Part shown: one piece after another, positions 10,114 through 20,436 of the stretch
Layout of the letters: every line of letters starts with the position of its first letter
How positions within the stretch are numbered: position 1 is the first letter of the stretch
NCBI GenBank assembly: GCA_018694835.1
Contig: JABHOG010000007.1
Coordinates: forward strand, 37,501 to 101,500
From: Planctomycetota bacterium
GTDB taxonomy: Bacteria; Planctomycetota; UBA8108; UBA1146
Length of the DNA stretch: 64,000 bases
Direction: 5' to 3'
Made by a program: the position numbers and the translations under genes
The notes under the pieces: model-generated
Seen by the model: the letters and a program-made list of their open reading frames with translations, nothing else
Database searches by the model: none
What the model was told of the DNA's origin: nothing

Positions 10114-11481
10114 CTATCTTCGTCCACGTCGCGAAAGTGCTGCAGGAGAAAAGTCCTTGTCTCGTAGGGTCACATCAAATCGTTCCACCTGACCGGGAGC
10201 ATTGAATCCAATGGCGAGATAGCGGCCATTCTGCAGATCATAGTGCGCCAGCAGGGAATCGTAGAGGATGGGAATGTCGTAATAGACGATGGGATACGCC
10301 TCGGACACTCGCCAGATCTTGCCTGAGTTGTCGTACTGATCGACCACCAGCGGCTGCCATGAATCTTCATCGAAGTGCATGACGCGCTTGGCGTAGAGAT
10401 GACTGGTGCCCGACTTGACCGTGGCCTCCACCTTCCAGACCCGGTGATGCTCATAGCGAAGCAGATCCGGGTTCAGGTGTCCTGCCCGGATCATCTGATC
10501 CGGATCGACCTCGGCATTGTGAGACTTGTAGCAGTTGTAGGGGACGATCATCTCCTGGCGACCGATCAACTTCCAGTCGTAGCGCTCGGGACTGCCATTG
10601 AACATGTCGAACTGGTCATTGGTCCGCTGACCATCGCTGGCGGTTCCAGGATTGTCGAAGGCCACCTGTGGCGCACGGCGTACGCGTCGCAGTCCAGCGC
10701 TGTAAACCCAGGCCTTACGAGGTTCCTGAGCCTGATCCAGCGACTCGTGGACATGCAACTTGGTGCCCGCCAGTCGCGGTGGGGAAATCACTCCCTGGTA
10801 GAACTTGGCCAGAATATTGTCCGAATTCGCCGAACTCATTCCCTCACGGTTGTAACGCCACATCACCTGCTCTTCGATGCGCACCATCACGAAACTCCCA
10901 TCGGGAGTGGGAGCCACCTGACCGATGGTGCGGGCCATCACTTCGCCGCGGTAGCGCAGCATGTGATTCCACAGCACTTCCAGTCCACTCTTGGGCATCG
11001 GGAAGGGAGAGGTACGGCGGCAGTCCTTGACGCCATTGCCGTCGGCGGTCAATGAAGCAGTTTCTGCGTTCTCGAGGGCAGCCTTGTAGATGTCTTCCGG
11101 ATAACAAGCACTGCGTCGCGAAGGGTACACATTCATGTACCAGCTGTCGGGGTAGCGCTCGAACATCGCGACCTGCCCGGCAGAGAGGAACTTGGAGTAT
11201 TTCTGGTAGTTCTCACCATCGATCTTGTACAGCGGTTTGTCGCTGGCAAACGGATCGACATAGTGATCCCCAGGCTTCCAGCCGGCAGGAATGGTGTTGT
11301 ATCCGCCGGTCCAGGGAGGAATCGTTCCCGCCTTAGATCCGCTTCCATTGCCCGCCTGGATGGCGCCCATTGCGGTGAGTTCCTTGCCCAGTTCAGGGCC
11401 GTCCGCCGCAGATGGTACCGTTGCAACCAGGCCAATGGCTCCCAGTAGCAACAAGCCGAGGACGATCTTTCGATTCAACAT
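10114..11481 (-). CDS. DUF1329 family outer-membrane/lipid-associated protein
   Basis: 455 aa, signal peptide, GKELTAMGAIQAGN..G.IPPWTGG pattern of DUF1329; adjacent DUF1302. Confidence 0.85.
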   Translation of the reverse strand: MLNRKIVLGLLLLGAIGLVATVPSAADGPELGKELTAMGAIQAGNGSGSKAGTIPPWTGGYNTIPAGWKPGDHYVDPFASDKPLYKIDGENYQKYSKFLSAGQVAMFERYPDSWYMNVYPSRRSACYPEDIYKAALENAETASLTADGNGVKDCRRTSPFPMPKSGLEVLWNHMLRYRGEVMARTIGQVAPTPDGSFVMVRIEEQVMWRYNREGMSSANSDNILAKFYQGVISPPRLAGTKLHVHESLDQAQEPRKAWVYSAGLRRVRRAPQVAFDNPGTASDGQRTNDQFDMFNGSPERYDWKLIGRQEMIVPYNCYKSHNAEVDPDQMIRAGHLNPDLLRYEHHRVWKVEATVKSGTSHLYAKRVMHFDEDSWQPLVVDQYDNSGKIWRVSEAYPIVYYDIPILYDSLLAHYDLQNGRYLAIGFNAPGQVERFDVTLRDKDFSPAALSRRGRR

Positions 11482-11493
11482 TGAGGTCTCCTC

Positions 11494-13308
11494 CTAGAAT
11501 GAGTAACTGGCGGTGAGGGACATGAAATCTCGGTCGTTACGCAGGTTGTATCGACTACCGCCGAACGAGTTGGTGTAACCGAGTTTGACATCCCACAATC
11601 CGAGGGCTCCGACCGCTACCGAGGTGCTGAGGCCCTTGCGCCCCTCGATGAAGTTCGCCACGGGTACCGGTGAGGTCCCCTCGACGTCATGAGAAAATGC
11701 GACGATTGGCGAGACCGCCAGCGAACCGATGGCGTTGTAATAGGTCAACTTGATCAGCGCCTTGTACCCCATCGAAAGGGCGTCCGGGAACGCAGACAGC
11801 GGCTCAGTTCCAGGCTGGATTCCCAGGCCGGTGAAGAGGTCGGTTCCACTGGTGTAGGTTCCTGTCGCCTCGTAGCGGAAGTTCGCCTGGTCTTCCATTT
11901 CGTTGACGTAGGTCGCTGCGAATTCACCGACCATTGCAGCCTGGTCGGCACCGAGCAGACCCGCCATCACCTTGGTCAGACTGAACTGAGCCTGGGCGAC
12001 ATCCTTGCGATTGAAACCATGAATCGTCTCACCGTAATCAAATGCACCGATGGTGCTCTGACCGAACACCCCATTGAGGGGGGACAGTGCAGCAAAGAGG
12101 ATCTCCACATCATCGACCTGCAACGGCTGGTCGATGTGAAGGGAGGCTTCCCCCTGCAGAGCGATCCCGGTATTTCCAAGGTCAGAGTTGAAACTGATCC
12201 CGAAGGTATCGATATCTTCAGGGTACTCGAGGAAGTACTCGGCAGAGCCGCCGTAGTCGCCGGCTGCGACCCCTGCTGGAGTTCCGGTGATGGCACTGAT
12301 GATGGGCAGTCGACTGTGTAGATGAGTGTAGAACAGGCCGACCTCGGTACCGCCCAGTTCCTCGATGAACCAGCGAGCGGAGAGACCGTACTGGCCGAGG
12401 TCATCGGGAGTCCTGTCGCCGGTGCGATGTACTCCCACTCCTATCGGTGAGTTGTAAGTGGGATTGGTACCAATCGGTCCTGGAACCGGAGTATCGACGA
12501 TCTGGTCGTCGACACCGAAGCCCAGCAACACGTGGTTTCCACCCGGACTGGCGATATCAGTGACCGAGAAGTAGGTGCCGAGCGGTTCGAGTCGAGTCGG
12601 GCGCCAGCCGAGCTGGTAAAAGCCCTGCAACACGACGGTATCGGAGAGATCGTAGTCGAACTTGGCAGCCGGAATCGGTACCAGTGCTTCCTTGATCTCT
12701 GAACCGGCGGCTCGCAGTTTCGACAGATCGACCGGGTTGATGGTGTTGAGACCATTCTGGATGAAGGTACTCTCCCCCCAGTTGATCACCTGGCTTCCCA
12801 GGGTCACCGTCAACGGATTGTCGATGTTGCCAAAATCTCCGCGGATCCACGCATCGAGCAGGATCGCATTCTGGCCCGCAAACCGCTCTGCAGTGCCATT
12901 CAATGCGGGGCGGCCTTCAGCGAGAACATCGCCTTCACGGACGGCAAAGTCGGTGAAGTAAAATCCTCTCACAAAAACAAAGTAATCGTCGACATCGAAG
13001 GAGATCTCGTGCAGCACCTTGAGGTTTTGCGAGAAGATATCCCCTACATCGTAATTGAGGTTTCCGTCATCCCCGTTGAGGGAGTGTCCGGTACCGCCAT
13101 TGGTGGTTCCGACGATACTGGGATCTCGATCCGAGACTCTCCAGGAAAGCCCAGCGGAGACGGTGGTATCGAAGTGTCCCGTGACCTTTCCATGGATCAG
13201 GTCGAACTCGATGGCTCCGGCGATGACTGGTGCCAGGGTAAAGATGGTCACGAAGAGAGCGGCTTGTAACCGTGCTCGTGATCCAAGCGGGGAACGAGAT
13301 CCTCGCAT
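11494..13308 (-). CDS. DUF1302 family outer-membrane protein
   Basis: Signal peptide, FDTTVSAGLSWRVSDRD...INWGESTFIQNGLNTINPVDLSKLRAAGSE, C-terminal aromatic. Confidence 0.88.
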   Translation of the reverse strand: MRGSRSPLGSRARLQAALFVTIFTLAPVIAGAIEFDLIHGKVTGHFDTTVSAGLSWRVSDRDPSIVGTTNGGTGHSLNGDDGNLNYDVGDIFSQNLKVLHEISFDVDDYFVFVRGFYFTDFAVREGDVLAEGRPALNGTAERFAGQNAILLDAWIRGDFGNIDNPLTVTLGSQVINWGESTFIQNGLNTINPVDLSKLRAAGSEIKEALVPIPAAKFDYDLSDTVVLQGFYQLGWRPTRLEPLGTYFSVTDIASPGGNHVLLGFGVDDQIVDTPVPGPIGTNPTYNSPIGVGVHRTGDRTPDDLGQYGLSARWFIEELGGTEVGLFYTHLHSRLPIISAITGTPAGVAAGDYGGSAEYFLEYPEDIDTFGISFNSDLGNTGIALQGEASLHIDQPLQVDDVEILFAALSPLNGVFGQSTIGAFDYGETIHGFNRKDVAQAQFSLTKVMAGLLGADQAAMVGEFAATYVNEMEDQANFRYEATGTYTSGTDLFTGLGIQPGTEPLSAFPDALSMGYKALIKLTYYNAIGSLAVSPIVAFSHDVEGTSPVPVANFIEGRKGLSTSVAVGALGLWDVKLGYTNSFGGSRYNLRNDRDFMSLTASYSF

Positions 13309-13664
13309 GCTGGTGTACCTCCTTGCTGAGATGAACGCTTCGATGACTCCCGGGGAGTGGTGCCAGACATCCGGCGGGCCTCCGACGAGATCATCCGGAC
13401 TCTCGAGAGATGAGTTTGATAGGTGTCGTCATGACAGAGTGGTCATAACCGCAAGAGAAAGGTCCCACCTCTCCCTCATCACACACACACCTCGACTGCT
13501 CACTTCTCGCCATTTCCTCCGGAACAAAGCGTCTACGAGCAGGGAAGATACGGGATTGACAGGGCATCAGACAAGCATCATCTGCTCTGGCAATCTCAAC
13601 TCTTCTGGTTCAAAGTGTCCGGGAAGTGCAAATAGACTGCAAATCTGCCGACAGGGAGCCCAAG

Positions 13665-14111
13665 ATGACCGATGGAAATCACCAAAATCAGCCAACTGCG
13701 CAAGATTACTGGCCCTTACAACTTCCCATCGTGGTGGCCTGGGGTGACATGGATGCCCTCGGCCATGTCAATAACACCCGATTCTTGCGCTGGTTCGAGG
13801 ATGCCCGTTTCGAGGTGTTTCAGCGCATCGGATCGAGAGAACTGGGTCCTCACACCGGCAGCGGGCCGATCCTCGCCCGGGTCGAGTGCATCTTTCGCAG
13901 CCCGGTCCAGCATCCCGACACCGTCACCTCGATGATCCGGGCCTCCGACATCGGCACCGATCGGTACACCCTGGAACATCGCCTCGAGTCGCAACAACAG
14001 GGCAAGGTGGTCGCTCTGGGCACTTCCCGCATCGTCGAGATCGATTATCGAACAGGCGAAAAGGTCGCCCTCAGTGATGAGGTGCGGGCCCAACTCGCAG
14101 AACTGCGCTGA
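13665..14111 (+). CDS. Acyl-CoA thioesterase (4HBT/YbgC-like)
   Basis: VAWGDMDALGHVNNTRFLRWFEDARFEVF hotdog motif. Confidence 0.88.
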   Translation: MTDGNHQNQPTAQDYWPLQLPIVVAWGDMDALGHVNNTRFLRWFEDARFEVFQRIGSRELGPHTGSGPILARVECIFRSPVQHPDTVTSMIRASDIGTDRYTLEHRLESQQQGKVVALGTSRIVEIDYRTGEKVALSDEVRAQLAELR

Positions 14112-14975
14112 TCAACAGTCCGGGAACATCGATCCGGGACCATCCAAGAATAGATCTGGCAGTGGTGCGACCCCCTCGACAGTGGCATAGGAATCGGGAT
14201 CGACTCCCCGCTCTCGCAGCACATCCTCGTCGATGAAGAAGTTACCGGTGACCTCTGCTGGATCTCGCTCGACGATGGCGTGCAGGGCATCGGCGACGAT
14301 TTCGGGCCTGCGCGTCGCTCTGCGATCCATTCCCGGAATCAACCGTAGTGCTTCGGTGTCGATGACGGTACGGGGCCAAAGACCGTTGACCGCGATACCG
14401 AGCGGTTTCAGTTCTTCACTCATCCCGAGCACGCACAGACTCATCCCATACTTGGAGATGGTGTAGGCGGTATGCCGCGCAAACCAGACCGGTCGCAGCG
14501 AGAGCGGCGGCGAGAGATTCACCACGTGTGCTCCATCGCCATGACTCATCGCTTCGATGGCGGCCCGGGTGAAGGTGTAGGTTCCTCTCACATTGACATC
14601 GAACATCAGATCGACTCGCTTCATCGGAGTCTGGCTCACCGGAGTCAGGGAGATGGCGCTGGCATTGTTGACCAGGATGTCGATTCTGCCGAAGCGATCC
14701 ACCGCCGCGGCGACCGCTGCCTCGACCAGTTCATCGTCGCGAATATCCATCTTGACGGCGAGCGCTTCACCGCCAGCATCCTCGACCATCTTCGCCGTCT
14801 CGTGAATCGTTCCAGGCAGTTGTGGATGAGGCTGGTCCGTCTTCGCCGCGATCACCACCTTGGCCCCGTCTCGCGCGGCACGCAGGGCGATCGCACGGCC
14901 GATTCCACGACTTCCTCCCGAGATCATCATCACCTTGCCCGCCAGCGGCGTGGCTGGAGAAGATTGAGGATTCAA
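14112..14975 (-). CDS. SDR family oxidoreductase (HSDL2-like); TTG start overlapping the upstream TGA
   Basis: SGGSRGIGRAIALRAARDGAKVVIAAK, NNASAI, YTISKYGMS. Confidence 0.85.
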   Translation of the reverse strand: MNPQSSPATPLAGKVMMISGGSRGIGRAIALRAARDGAKVVIAAKTDQPHPQLPGTIHETAKMVEDAGGEALAVKMDIRDDELVEAAVAAAVDRFGRIDILVNNASAISLTPVSQTPMKRVDLMFDVNVRGTYTFTRAAIEAMSHGDGAHVVNLSPPLSLRPVWFARHTAYTISKYGMSLCVLGMSEELKPLGIAVNGLWPRTVIDTEALRLIPGMDRRATRRPEIVADALHAIVERDPAEVTGNFFIDEDVLRERGVDPDSYATVEGVAPLPDLFLDGPGSMFPDC

Positions 14976-15790
14976 GACGCACCTCCTGTCGCTGATCTGT
15001 AATTGGGCGGTCGCTTCTCGATGAAAGCCTGTACCCCCTCGGAAAACTCGGTTCCTGCGGCACATTCTCCGAAGGAGAGTGCCTCCGCTTCCAGTACTTG
15101 CTCCAGCGTACCGCTGTCGTCACGAAGAAGCTTGCGCGTACGACCGAGAGCCTCTGTCGGTCCATTGGCCAGTTGCGTGCAAACTCGCATCGTTTCTTCC
15201 TCCAGTTGGTCCCGATCGACCGCACGAGCGAAGAGTCCCCAGGAACAGGCGGTGTCTCCATCGATGCGCTCGTTGAGCAGTGCCAGTTGCATCGCTCGCT
15301 GACGACCGATCAAGCGCTGCAGTTGATAGGTCGATCCTCCGTCGGGACTGGTGCCGATGCCGGTGTAGGCGAGGGTGATCTTGCTGTCGCTGGCGCAGAT
15401 CACCAGGTCGCACGCCAGCGCCAGACTCAAGCCGAATCCAGCACACGCACCGTGTACCTGAGCCACCACCGGAATCGCCAGCCGATCGATGGCGAGGATG
15501 GTGCGATGTACCGAGCGAATCTCCTCGGCGACCACCTCACGCCGCTGATCCGGATCGGTACAACTGGCAAACATGCCGGCAAACCATCGTAGATCGCCGC
15601 CAGCCATGAAGCCGCGCCCCGCTCCCGTCAGTCGAAGCACCCGGATCGCCCGATTCTCAGCGGCCTCGGTGAGCACTGCCTCCAGTTCCTCGACCATCGT
15701 CCCGTCGAGGGAGTTCAAATGACCGGGCCGTTGCAGTGTCAGGGTGGCCAGGCCGCTGGCGTCTGGGCCTTCCCACTGGAGCGTTTCCAT
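14972..15790 (-). CDS. Enoyl-CoA hydratase/isomerase
   Basis: LTGAGRGFMAGGDL, VAQVHGACAGFGLSLALACDLVICASDSKITLAYTGIGTSPDGG. Confidence 0.88.
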   Translation of the reverse strand: METLQWEGPDASGLATLTLQRPGHLNSLDGTMVEELEAVLTEAAENRAIRVLRLTGAGRGFMAGGDLRWFAGMFASCTDPDQRREVVAEEIRSVHRTILAIDRLAIPVVAQVHGACAGFGLSLALACDLVICASDSKITLAYTGIGTSPDGGSTYQLQRLIGRQRAMQLALLNERIDGDTACSWGLFARAVDRDQLEEETMRVCTQLANGPTEALGRTRKLLRDDSGTLEQVLEAEALSFGECAAGTEFSEGVQAFIEKRPPNYRSATGGAS

Positions 15791-15912
15791 CTATTTCTTC
15801 CTCTCACCGGTGCACTTCATCCGACTTCAAAGCTCCTCATCGGACCTCATCCGCCTCATGGGGGCGCATGGTGCTGTCCAGGATCCCACAGCACAAGACA
15901 AGGGTAGATGGC

Positions 15913-15932
15913 GAACAGATGTTCGCTATCCT
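15913..15932 (+). promoter_or_regulatory. LexA (SOS) box GAACAGATGTTC followed by TATCCT -10-like element, upstream of dinB
   Basis: GAAC-N4-GTTC; 25-nt TGGCGAACAGATGTTCGCTATCCTG identical to that upstream of the dnaE2-like gene. Confidence 0.8.
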
Positions 15933-15986
15933 GTCCCACCCCGCTTGTCGCCCAGAAAGAAAAGAGCAAGAAAAGAAAGGACGCCC

Positions 15987-17312
15987 GTGTCGACCCCGTT
16001 CTCTCCCTCCATCTCTCCCTCCATCTCTCCCTCGATGACTCCTCGCCCGCTGATCCTCCACCTCGACATCGATGCCTTCTTCGCCTCGGTCGAACAGTTG
16101 CGGAATCCGCGACTCGCCGGACAGCCGGTGGCCGTCGGCAGTGGAGTCATCGCTTCCTGTTCGTACGAAGCGAGGGAGCACGGGTTGAAGGCGGGGATGC
16201 CACTCGGCCAGGCGCTCCGAAAATGTCCACCACTGGTGATCGTACGTGGTCACGAATCGATCTACCGCTGTTACGCCACTCGAATGTTCGAGATCTGCCA
16301 CAACTGGTCGCCACTGGTGGAAGAGCACCTCGACGAAGCGTACTGCGATCTGACTGGAACCGAACGAATCTATCCGGACCCCGCCAAAGAAATCGCCCGG
16401 CTACGCGCCCAGATTCATTCCACGACCGGACTGACCGTCACGGCGGGACTCGGTCGTAACCGGATGTTCGCTCGACTCATCGGCAAGTTTCATAAACCGG
16501 ACGGGCTCGGCTATCTGGAGCCGGAACAAGAGGAAGCCTTGCTCCTACGATTACCGGTGGAGAACTTACCCGGGGTGGGTCCTCGTACCGTAGAGATCCT
16601 CGCGAATCTCGGCATCGAGAAGGTTGAACAATTGCGCGAGCTCTCGCGCTCGGCTCTCGCCGGACTCCTCGGGCGAAACGGTGAGGCCCTGTACGAGCGC
16701 TGCCGAGGCGAAGATCATCGGCCCCTCGGTGGTCGCGAGATTCCACGATCGATCCAGCGTGGGACCTCCTTCGACGAGGACGTCTCCTGCCCTCGCACTC
16801 TCGATGCGATGATCGAATATCTGGCAGAACGAGCCGCCAGGAACCTGCGTCAGAGAGGCCTGGAAGCGGGAGGGATTTCGCTCCAGATTGCTCATAGTGA
16901 TCACCGCCGCGATCGTCGCCGCATCGTGCTGTCCCCTCCCACCGCCCTCGACCCTTCCATCATCCGGACCGCTCTGGCACTGCGCCGCTCGATGGAGGGG
17001 CGTCGCACCGCCATCCGCTTCGTCGGGATCCAGCTCGACCGCATCCGCCTCGCCGCCACATTTCAGCAGGGAGACCTGTTCGCCACCGATCTCGACACCC
17101 CACAGACAGATCCACAGACAAATCAGCGCTGGAAACGGATCCTCGAGCAAGTCGATCAAATCCGCATGCGCCACGGCCATGGAGCCTTACTTCGAGGCAG
17201 CGCCCTGGCGCTACAGTGCGGCGACAACAGTGACGCCGAGAAAAGGGGCCGTGTCGGTCTCGAACGAGATCGACACGGACTCATCCTGCGCACCTCGTGC
17301 CTGACCCGCTGA
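15987..17312 (+). CDS. dinB: DNA polymerase IV (Y family)
   Basis: LHLDIDAFFASVEQLRNP, SPLVEEHLDEAYCDLTG, LPGVGP; catalytic D and DE retained; start GTG 15987 or ATG 16035. Confidence 0.88.
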   Translation: MSTPFSPSISPSISPSMTPRPLILHLDIDAFFASVEQLRNPRLAGQPVAVGSGVIASCSYEAREHGLKAGMPLGQALRKCPPLVIVRGHESIYRCYATRMFEICHNWSPLVEEHLDEAYCDLTGTERIYPDPAKEIARLRAQIHSTTGLTVTAGLGRNRMFARLIGKFHKPDGLGYLEPEQEEALLLRLPVENLPGVGPRTVEILANLGIEKVEQLRELSRSALAGLLGRNGEALYERCRGEDHRPLGGREIPRSIQRGTSFDEDVSCPRTLDAMIEYLAERAARNLRQRGLEAGGISLQIAHSDHRRDRRRIVLSPPTALDPSIIRTALALRRSMEGRRTAIRFVGIQLDRIRLAATFQQGDLFATDLDTPQTDPQTNQRWKRILEQVDQIRMRHGHGALLRGSALALQCGDNSDAEKRGRVGLERDRHGLILRTSCLTR

Positions 17313-17442
17313 CAACGGTTACCATGCGGCACTCGACACTCGACACTCGAACCATCTTCGCTGGAACCCACTGCGCTGCGACCATCGGGCTCCAGCAGCA
17401 TCGGACTCCAGCAGTAGGAGTACCCGTCACCGGAGGAACTCG

Positions 17443-18462
17443 ATGACCTACTATGCTGCGTGCTGCCAGACCGATCAGCCAAACCCGCGCGATCGGGAAC
17501 AGATGGCCGACAACACGACTCGTATCATCGAGCAACTGGAACAGGCCGTGATCGGCTACCGCCCCTTTCATGATGTGAAACTGGTGGTCTTTCCCGAGTT
17601 CGCTCATGCGGCACCGATCTACGAGAGTGCCGAGGAGTTGAGCGAGAAGTTAGCGGTCGAGTTCCCCAATCGCCACACCGATCGTCTCGCCGACGCTGCC
17701 CGCAAGCATGGCGTGTGGATCCAGAGCGGTTCCTTCCTCGAGGTCGATCCGCGCTGGACCGATGCCCTCTTCAACTCCACCGTACTGATCTCGCCCGAGG
17801 GTGAAATCGTCAGTCGCTATCGAAAGGTCAATCCGTGGATCCCGTGGGAGGTTCACACCAGCCCCCACGACATCGAGGGATACGATGAGGATCTCTTTCC
17901 CGTCACCGAGACGGAGATCGGAAAACTCGGTGTCGCCACCTGCTACGACTGGCTCTTTCCAGAGACCTGCAGAGAACTGACCCTCGGCGGTGCCGAGGTA
18001 CTGATTCGCATCAGCGCCTACATGGATCCGTGGGGAGCTTCCGAGCCGATGGACTGGTGGACGGTGATCAATCGTTGCCGTGCCATCGAAAACCTGGCAG
18101 CGGTGGTCGCCTGTAACCAGGGAGCCTCAGCGAGTCATTACCCACCTTTCTCCTGGCCCGGTGCCAGCATGATCATCGATCCAGACGGTCGAATCCTGGC
18201 CCAGGCTCCCACCGGACCGGGACAGGCGACGGTGGTCGCTCCCGTTTCCCTCGACAACATCCGGCAACAGCGGCGGAGACGCTCCGGCCATGCGATGCCT
18301 GCACATCTGAGGTCCTCGGCCTACCCGCTCCAGCGGCAGGAAATCTTCCCACCGCAGATCTTCCCACCGCAGATCTTCCCCCCGCAATCTTCCCATCGAT
18401 CTCCCTCGATCGAATCTCTCGAGCAAAGTATCGAGGAGGCGAAGAAGCGGATCGGCTGGTAG
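17443..18462 (+). CDS. Carbon-nitrogen hydrolase (nitrilase superfamily)
   Basis: VVFPEFAHAAP (E), YRKVNPW (K), LGVATCYDWLFPE (C). Confidence 0.85.
   Translation: MTYYAACCQTDQPNPRDREQMADNTTRIIEQLEQAVIGYRPFHDVKLVVFPEFAHAAPIYESAEELSEKLAVEFPNRHTDRLADAARKHGVWIQSGSFLEVDPRWTDALFNSTVLISPEGEIVSRYRKVNPWIPWEVHTSPHDIEGYDEDLFPVTETEIGKLGVATCYDWLFPETCRELTLGGAEVLIRISAYMDPWGASEPMDWWTVINRCRAIENLAAVVACNQGASASHYPPFSWPGASMIIDPDGRILAQAPTGPGQATVVAPVSLDNIRQQRRRRSGHAMPAHLRSSAYPLQRQEIFPPQIFPPQIFPPQSSHRSPSIESLEQSIEEAKKRIGW
18343..18387. repeat. 3 x 15-bp in-frame repeat (atcttcccaccgcag) encoding IFPPQ
   Basis: Directly read, third copy diverged. Confidence 0.9.
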
Positions 18463-18537
18463 AAATGCTGGAAAGTGCTCCTCGCTCTGGCATCCTGCCC
18501 CTTCATTCTCCAGTCCCCCTCACACTATGAGGTTGTG

Positions 18538-19740
18538 ATGACCGACCCTGACACCACACCCGCCGCCGGCGGTGAATCACCCAGGCATGATCTTTCTCGA
18601 CTGAAGATCGATCGAACCCCCCGTACCCCAAGTTCTCGCTGGCCGATCCTGCTGCCGTTGATGCTGATCGTCGGTTACATCGCCTGGAAAGAGATCCCTT
18701 CCCGCGTCCCATCACAGGACCCGGAGGTGATCACCAGTCGAGTGCAACGACGAGGTGGAGCCAGCGACCGCACGGGAGTCGCATCGAATGGTTACATCGT
18801 GCCGCGAAGGCGAGCATCCCTCTCCACCGATATTCCCGGCAGACTCATCGAGATGAATGTCGAGGAGGGTACCCGGGTCCAGCGAGGAGATGTTGTGGCG
18901 CGCCTCGACAGTCGAGAGTTGCAGGCTTCGCTGGCCCGGCTCGAGGCAGAGCGCGACGGCGGCCTGGCCGAGGAGGAGCGGGCTCGCCTCGCTCTCGAGC
19001 GGCAGCAGTCTCTCTCCAGTACCGATGATCTGTCGCGCTCTGAACTCGATACGGCCCGGGCCACCGCACGAGCCGCCAGTGCGAGGGTCGCTTCACTGGA
19101 GGCTTCCATCTCCGAGATCGAGACCCGCATCGACAAGTCGACCGTCTATGCACCCTTCTCCGGGGTGGTGGTCGAAAAGAACGCCGAGGTGGGTGAGGTG
19201 GTTTCCTCCATCGGCGGAGGGGCCAACGCACGTGGCTCGGTCGCCACGCTGGTCGATTTCGACACTCTCGAGGTACAGATCGAACTGGCCCAGACCACCC
19301 TCGATGCCGCTCGTATCGGTGCGCCGGTTCTGATCTACCTCGACGCCTATCCTCAACAGGGATACCGCGGTCGAATTCGTCAGGTCTGGCCCACTGCGAA
19401 CCGCTCGAAGGCGACGGTCGAACTGCGGGCAGAGTTCATCGATCGGGATGAAAAACTGATCCCAGAACTGGGAGTTCGAGTCGTCTTCGTTCCAGAATCG
19501 GAAGCGAACCCGACCCCACCACAGGTACTGCTCCCGAAGAAAGCGCTGCTCCAGTCGGAGTCACCTACTGTCATGGTCGTTCGCAATGGAATCATCGAAG
19601 TCCGGACCATCACATTGAGGGATGATCTCGGAGATGACCTCATCGAGGTGGGATCTGGCCTCATCGGAGGCGAAACGGTGGTGATCGATCCCGATCCCAC
19701 ACTGAAATCTGGCGACCGCGTTCAGGTGAGGAGACCCTAG
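18538..19740 (+). CDS. Efflux RND/ABC periplasmic adaptor (HlyD family)
   Basis: N-terminal TM, GTRVQRGDVVARLDSRELQASL, STVYAPFSGVVVEKNAEVGEVV. Confidence 0.85.
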   Translation: MTDPDTTPAAGGESPRHDLSRLKIDRTPRTPSSRWPILLPLMLIVGYIAWKEIPSRVPSQDPEVITSRVQRRGGASDRTGVASNGYIVPRRRASLSTDIPGRLIEMNVEEGTRVQRGDVVARLDSRELQASLARLEAERDGGLAEEERARLALERQQSLSSTDDLSRSELDTARATARAASARVASLEASISEIETRIDKSTVYAPFSGVVVEKNAEVGEVVSSIGGGANARGSVATLVDFDTLEVQIELAQTTLDAARIGAPVLIYLDAYPQQGYRGRIRQVWPTANRSKATVELRAEFIDRDEKLIPELGVRVVFVPESEANPTPPQVLLPKKALLQSESPTVMVVRNGIIEVRTITLRDDLGDDLIEVGSGLIGGETVVIDPDPTLKSGDRVQVRRP

Positions 19741-20436
19741 ATGCCCGACAAATTCATCACCCTGAACAATGTCAGCAAGAGTTACACCCGTGGAGGAGAA
19801 ACCCTCAAGGTTCTCGATCAACTCCAGCTGTCGATCGCTCGTGGCGATTTCGTGGCCCTGATGGGACCCAGCGGTTCGGGCAAGACCACCATCTTGAACC
19901 TGGTCGGAGGCCTCGATTCCTGCGACTCCGGATCGGTCCATGTCGCCGACTCGGAGGTCAGTGCGATGTCTCGCAGTGAACTCCCAGCCTGGCGATCTCG
20001 CCATGTCGGTTTCGTCTTCCAGTCCTTCAACTTGCTGCCGGTCCTGACCGCCCTCGAAAATGTCATGCTACCGCTACAACTGACCCCACTGTCCGCCGCC
20101 GAGCGGAAGAAACAGGCCGCATTTGCCCTCGACATCGTCGGCCTCTCGGATCGAGCATCGCATCGCCCCACTCAACTCTCCGGTGGGCAGGAGCAAAGGG
20201 TCGCCATCGCCAGGGCGATCGCCACCGACCCCGCCGTGATCATCGCCGATGAACCGACAGGAGATCTCGATCGCAGTAGTGCGGATGAAGTGCTGCAGAT
20301 TCTCAGCCGTCTCAACAGTGAACTGGACAAGACCATCCTGATGGTGACCCACGACCTGGTAGCGGCGAAGAAGGCCAAGAGATTGCTCGAACTGGACAAG
20401 GGGCTGCTGGTGGAAGACCAGCAGCAGGAGGCCTGA
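19741..20436 (+). CDS. ABC transporter ATP-binding protein (MacB/LolD type)
   Basis: GPSGSGKTT, LSGGQEQRVAIARAIATDPAVIIADEPTGDLD. Confidence 0.93.
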   Translation: MPDKFITLNNVSKSYTRGGETLKVLDQLQLSIARGDFVALMGPSGSGKTTILNLVGGLDSCDSGSVHVADSEVSAMSRSELPAWRSRHVGFVFQSFNLLPVLTALENVMLPLQLTPLSAAERKKQAAFALDIVGLSDRASHRPTQLSGGQEQRVAIARAIATDPAVIIADEPTGDLDRSSADEVLQILSRLNSELDKTILMVTHDLVAAKKAKRLLELDKGLLVEDQQQEA

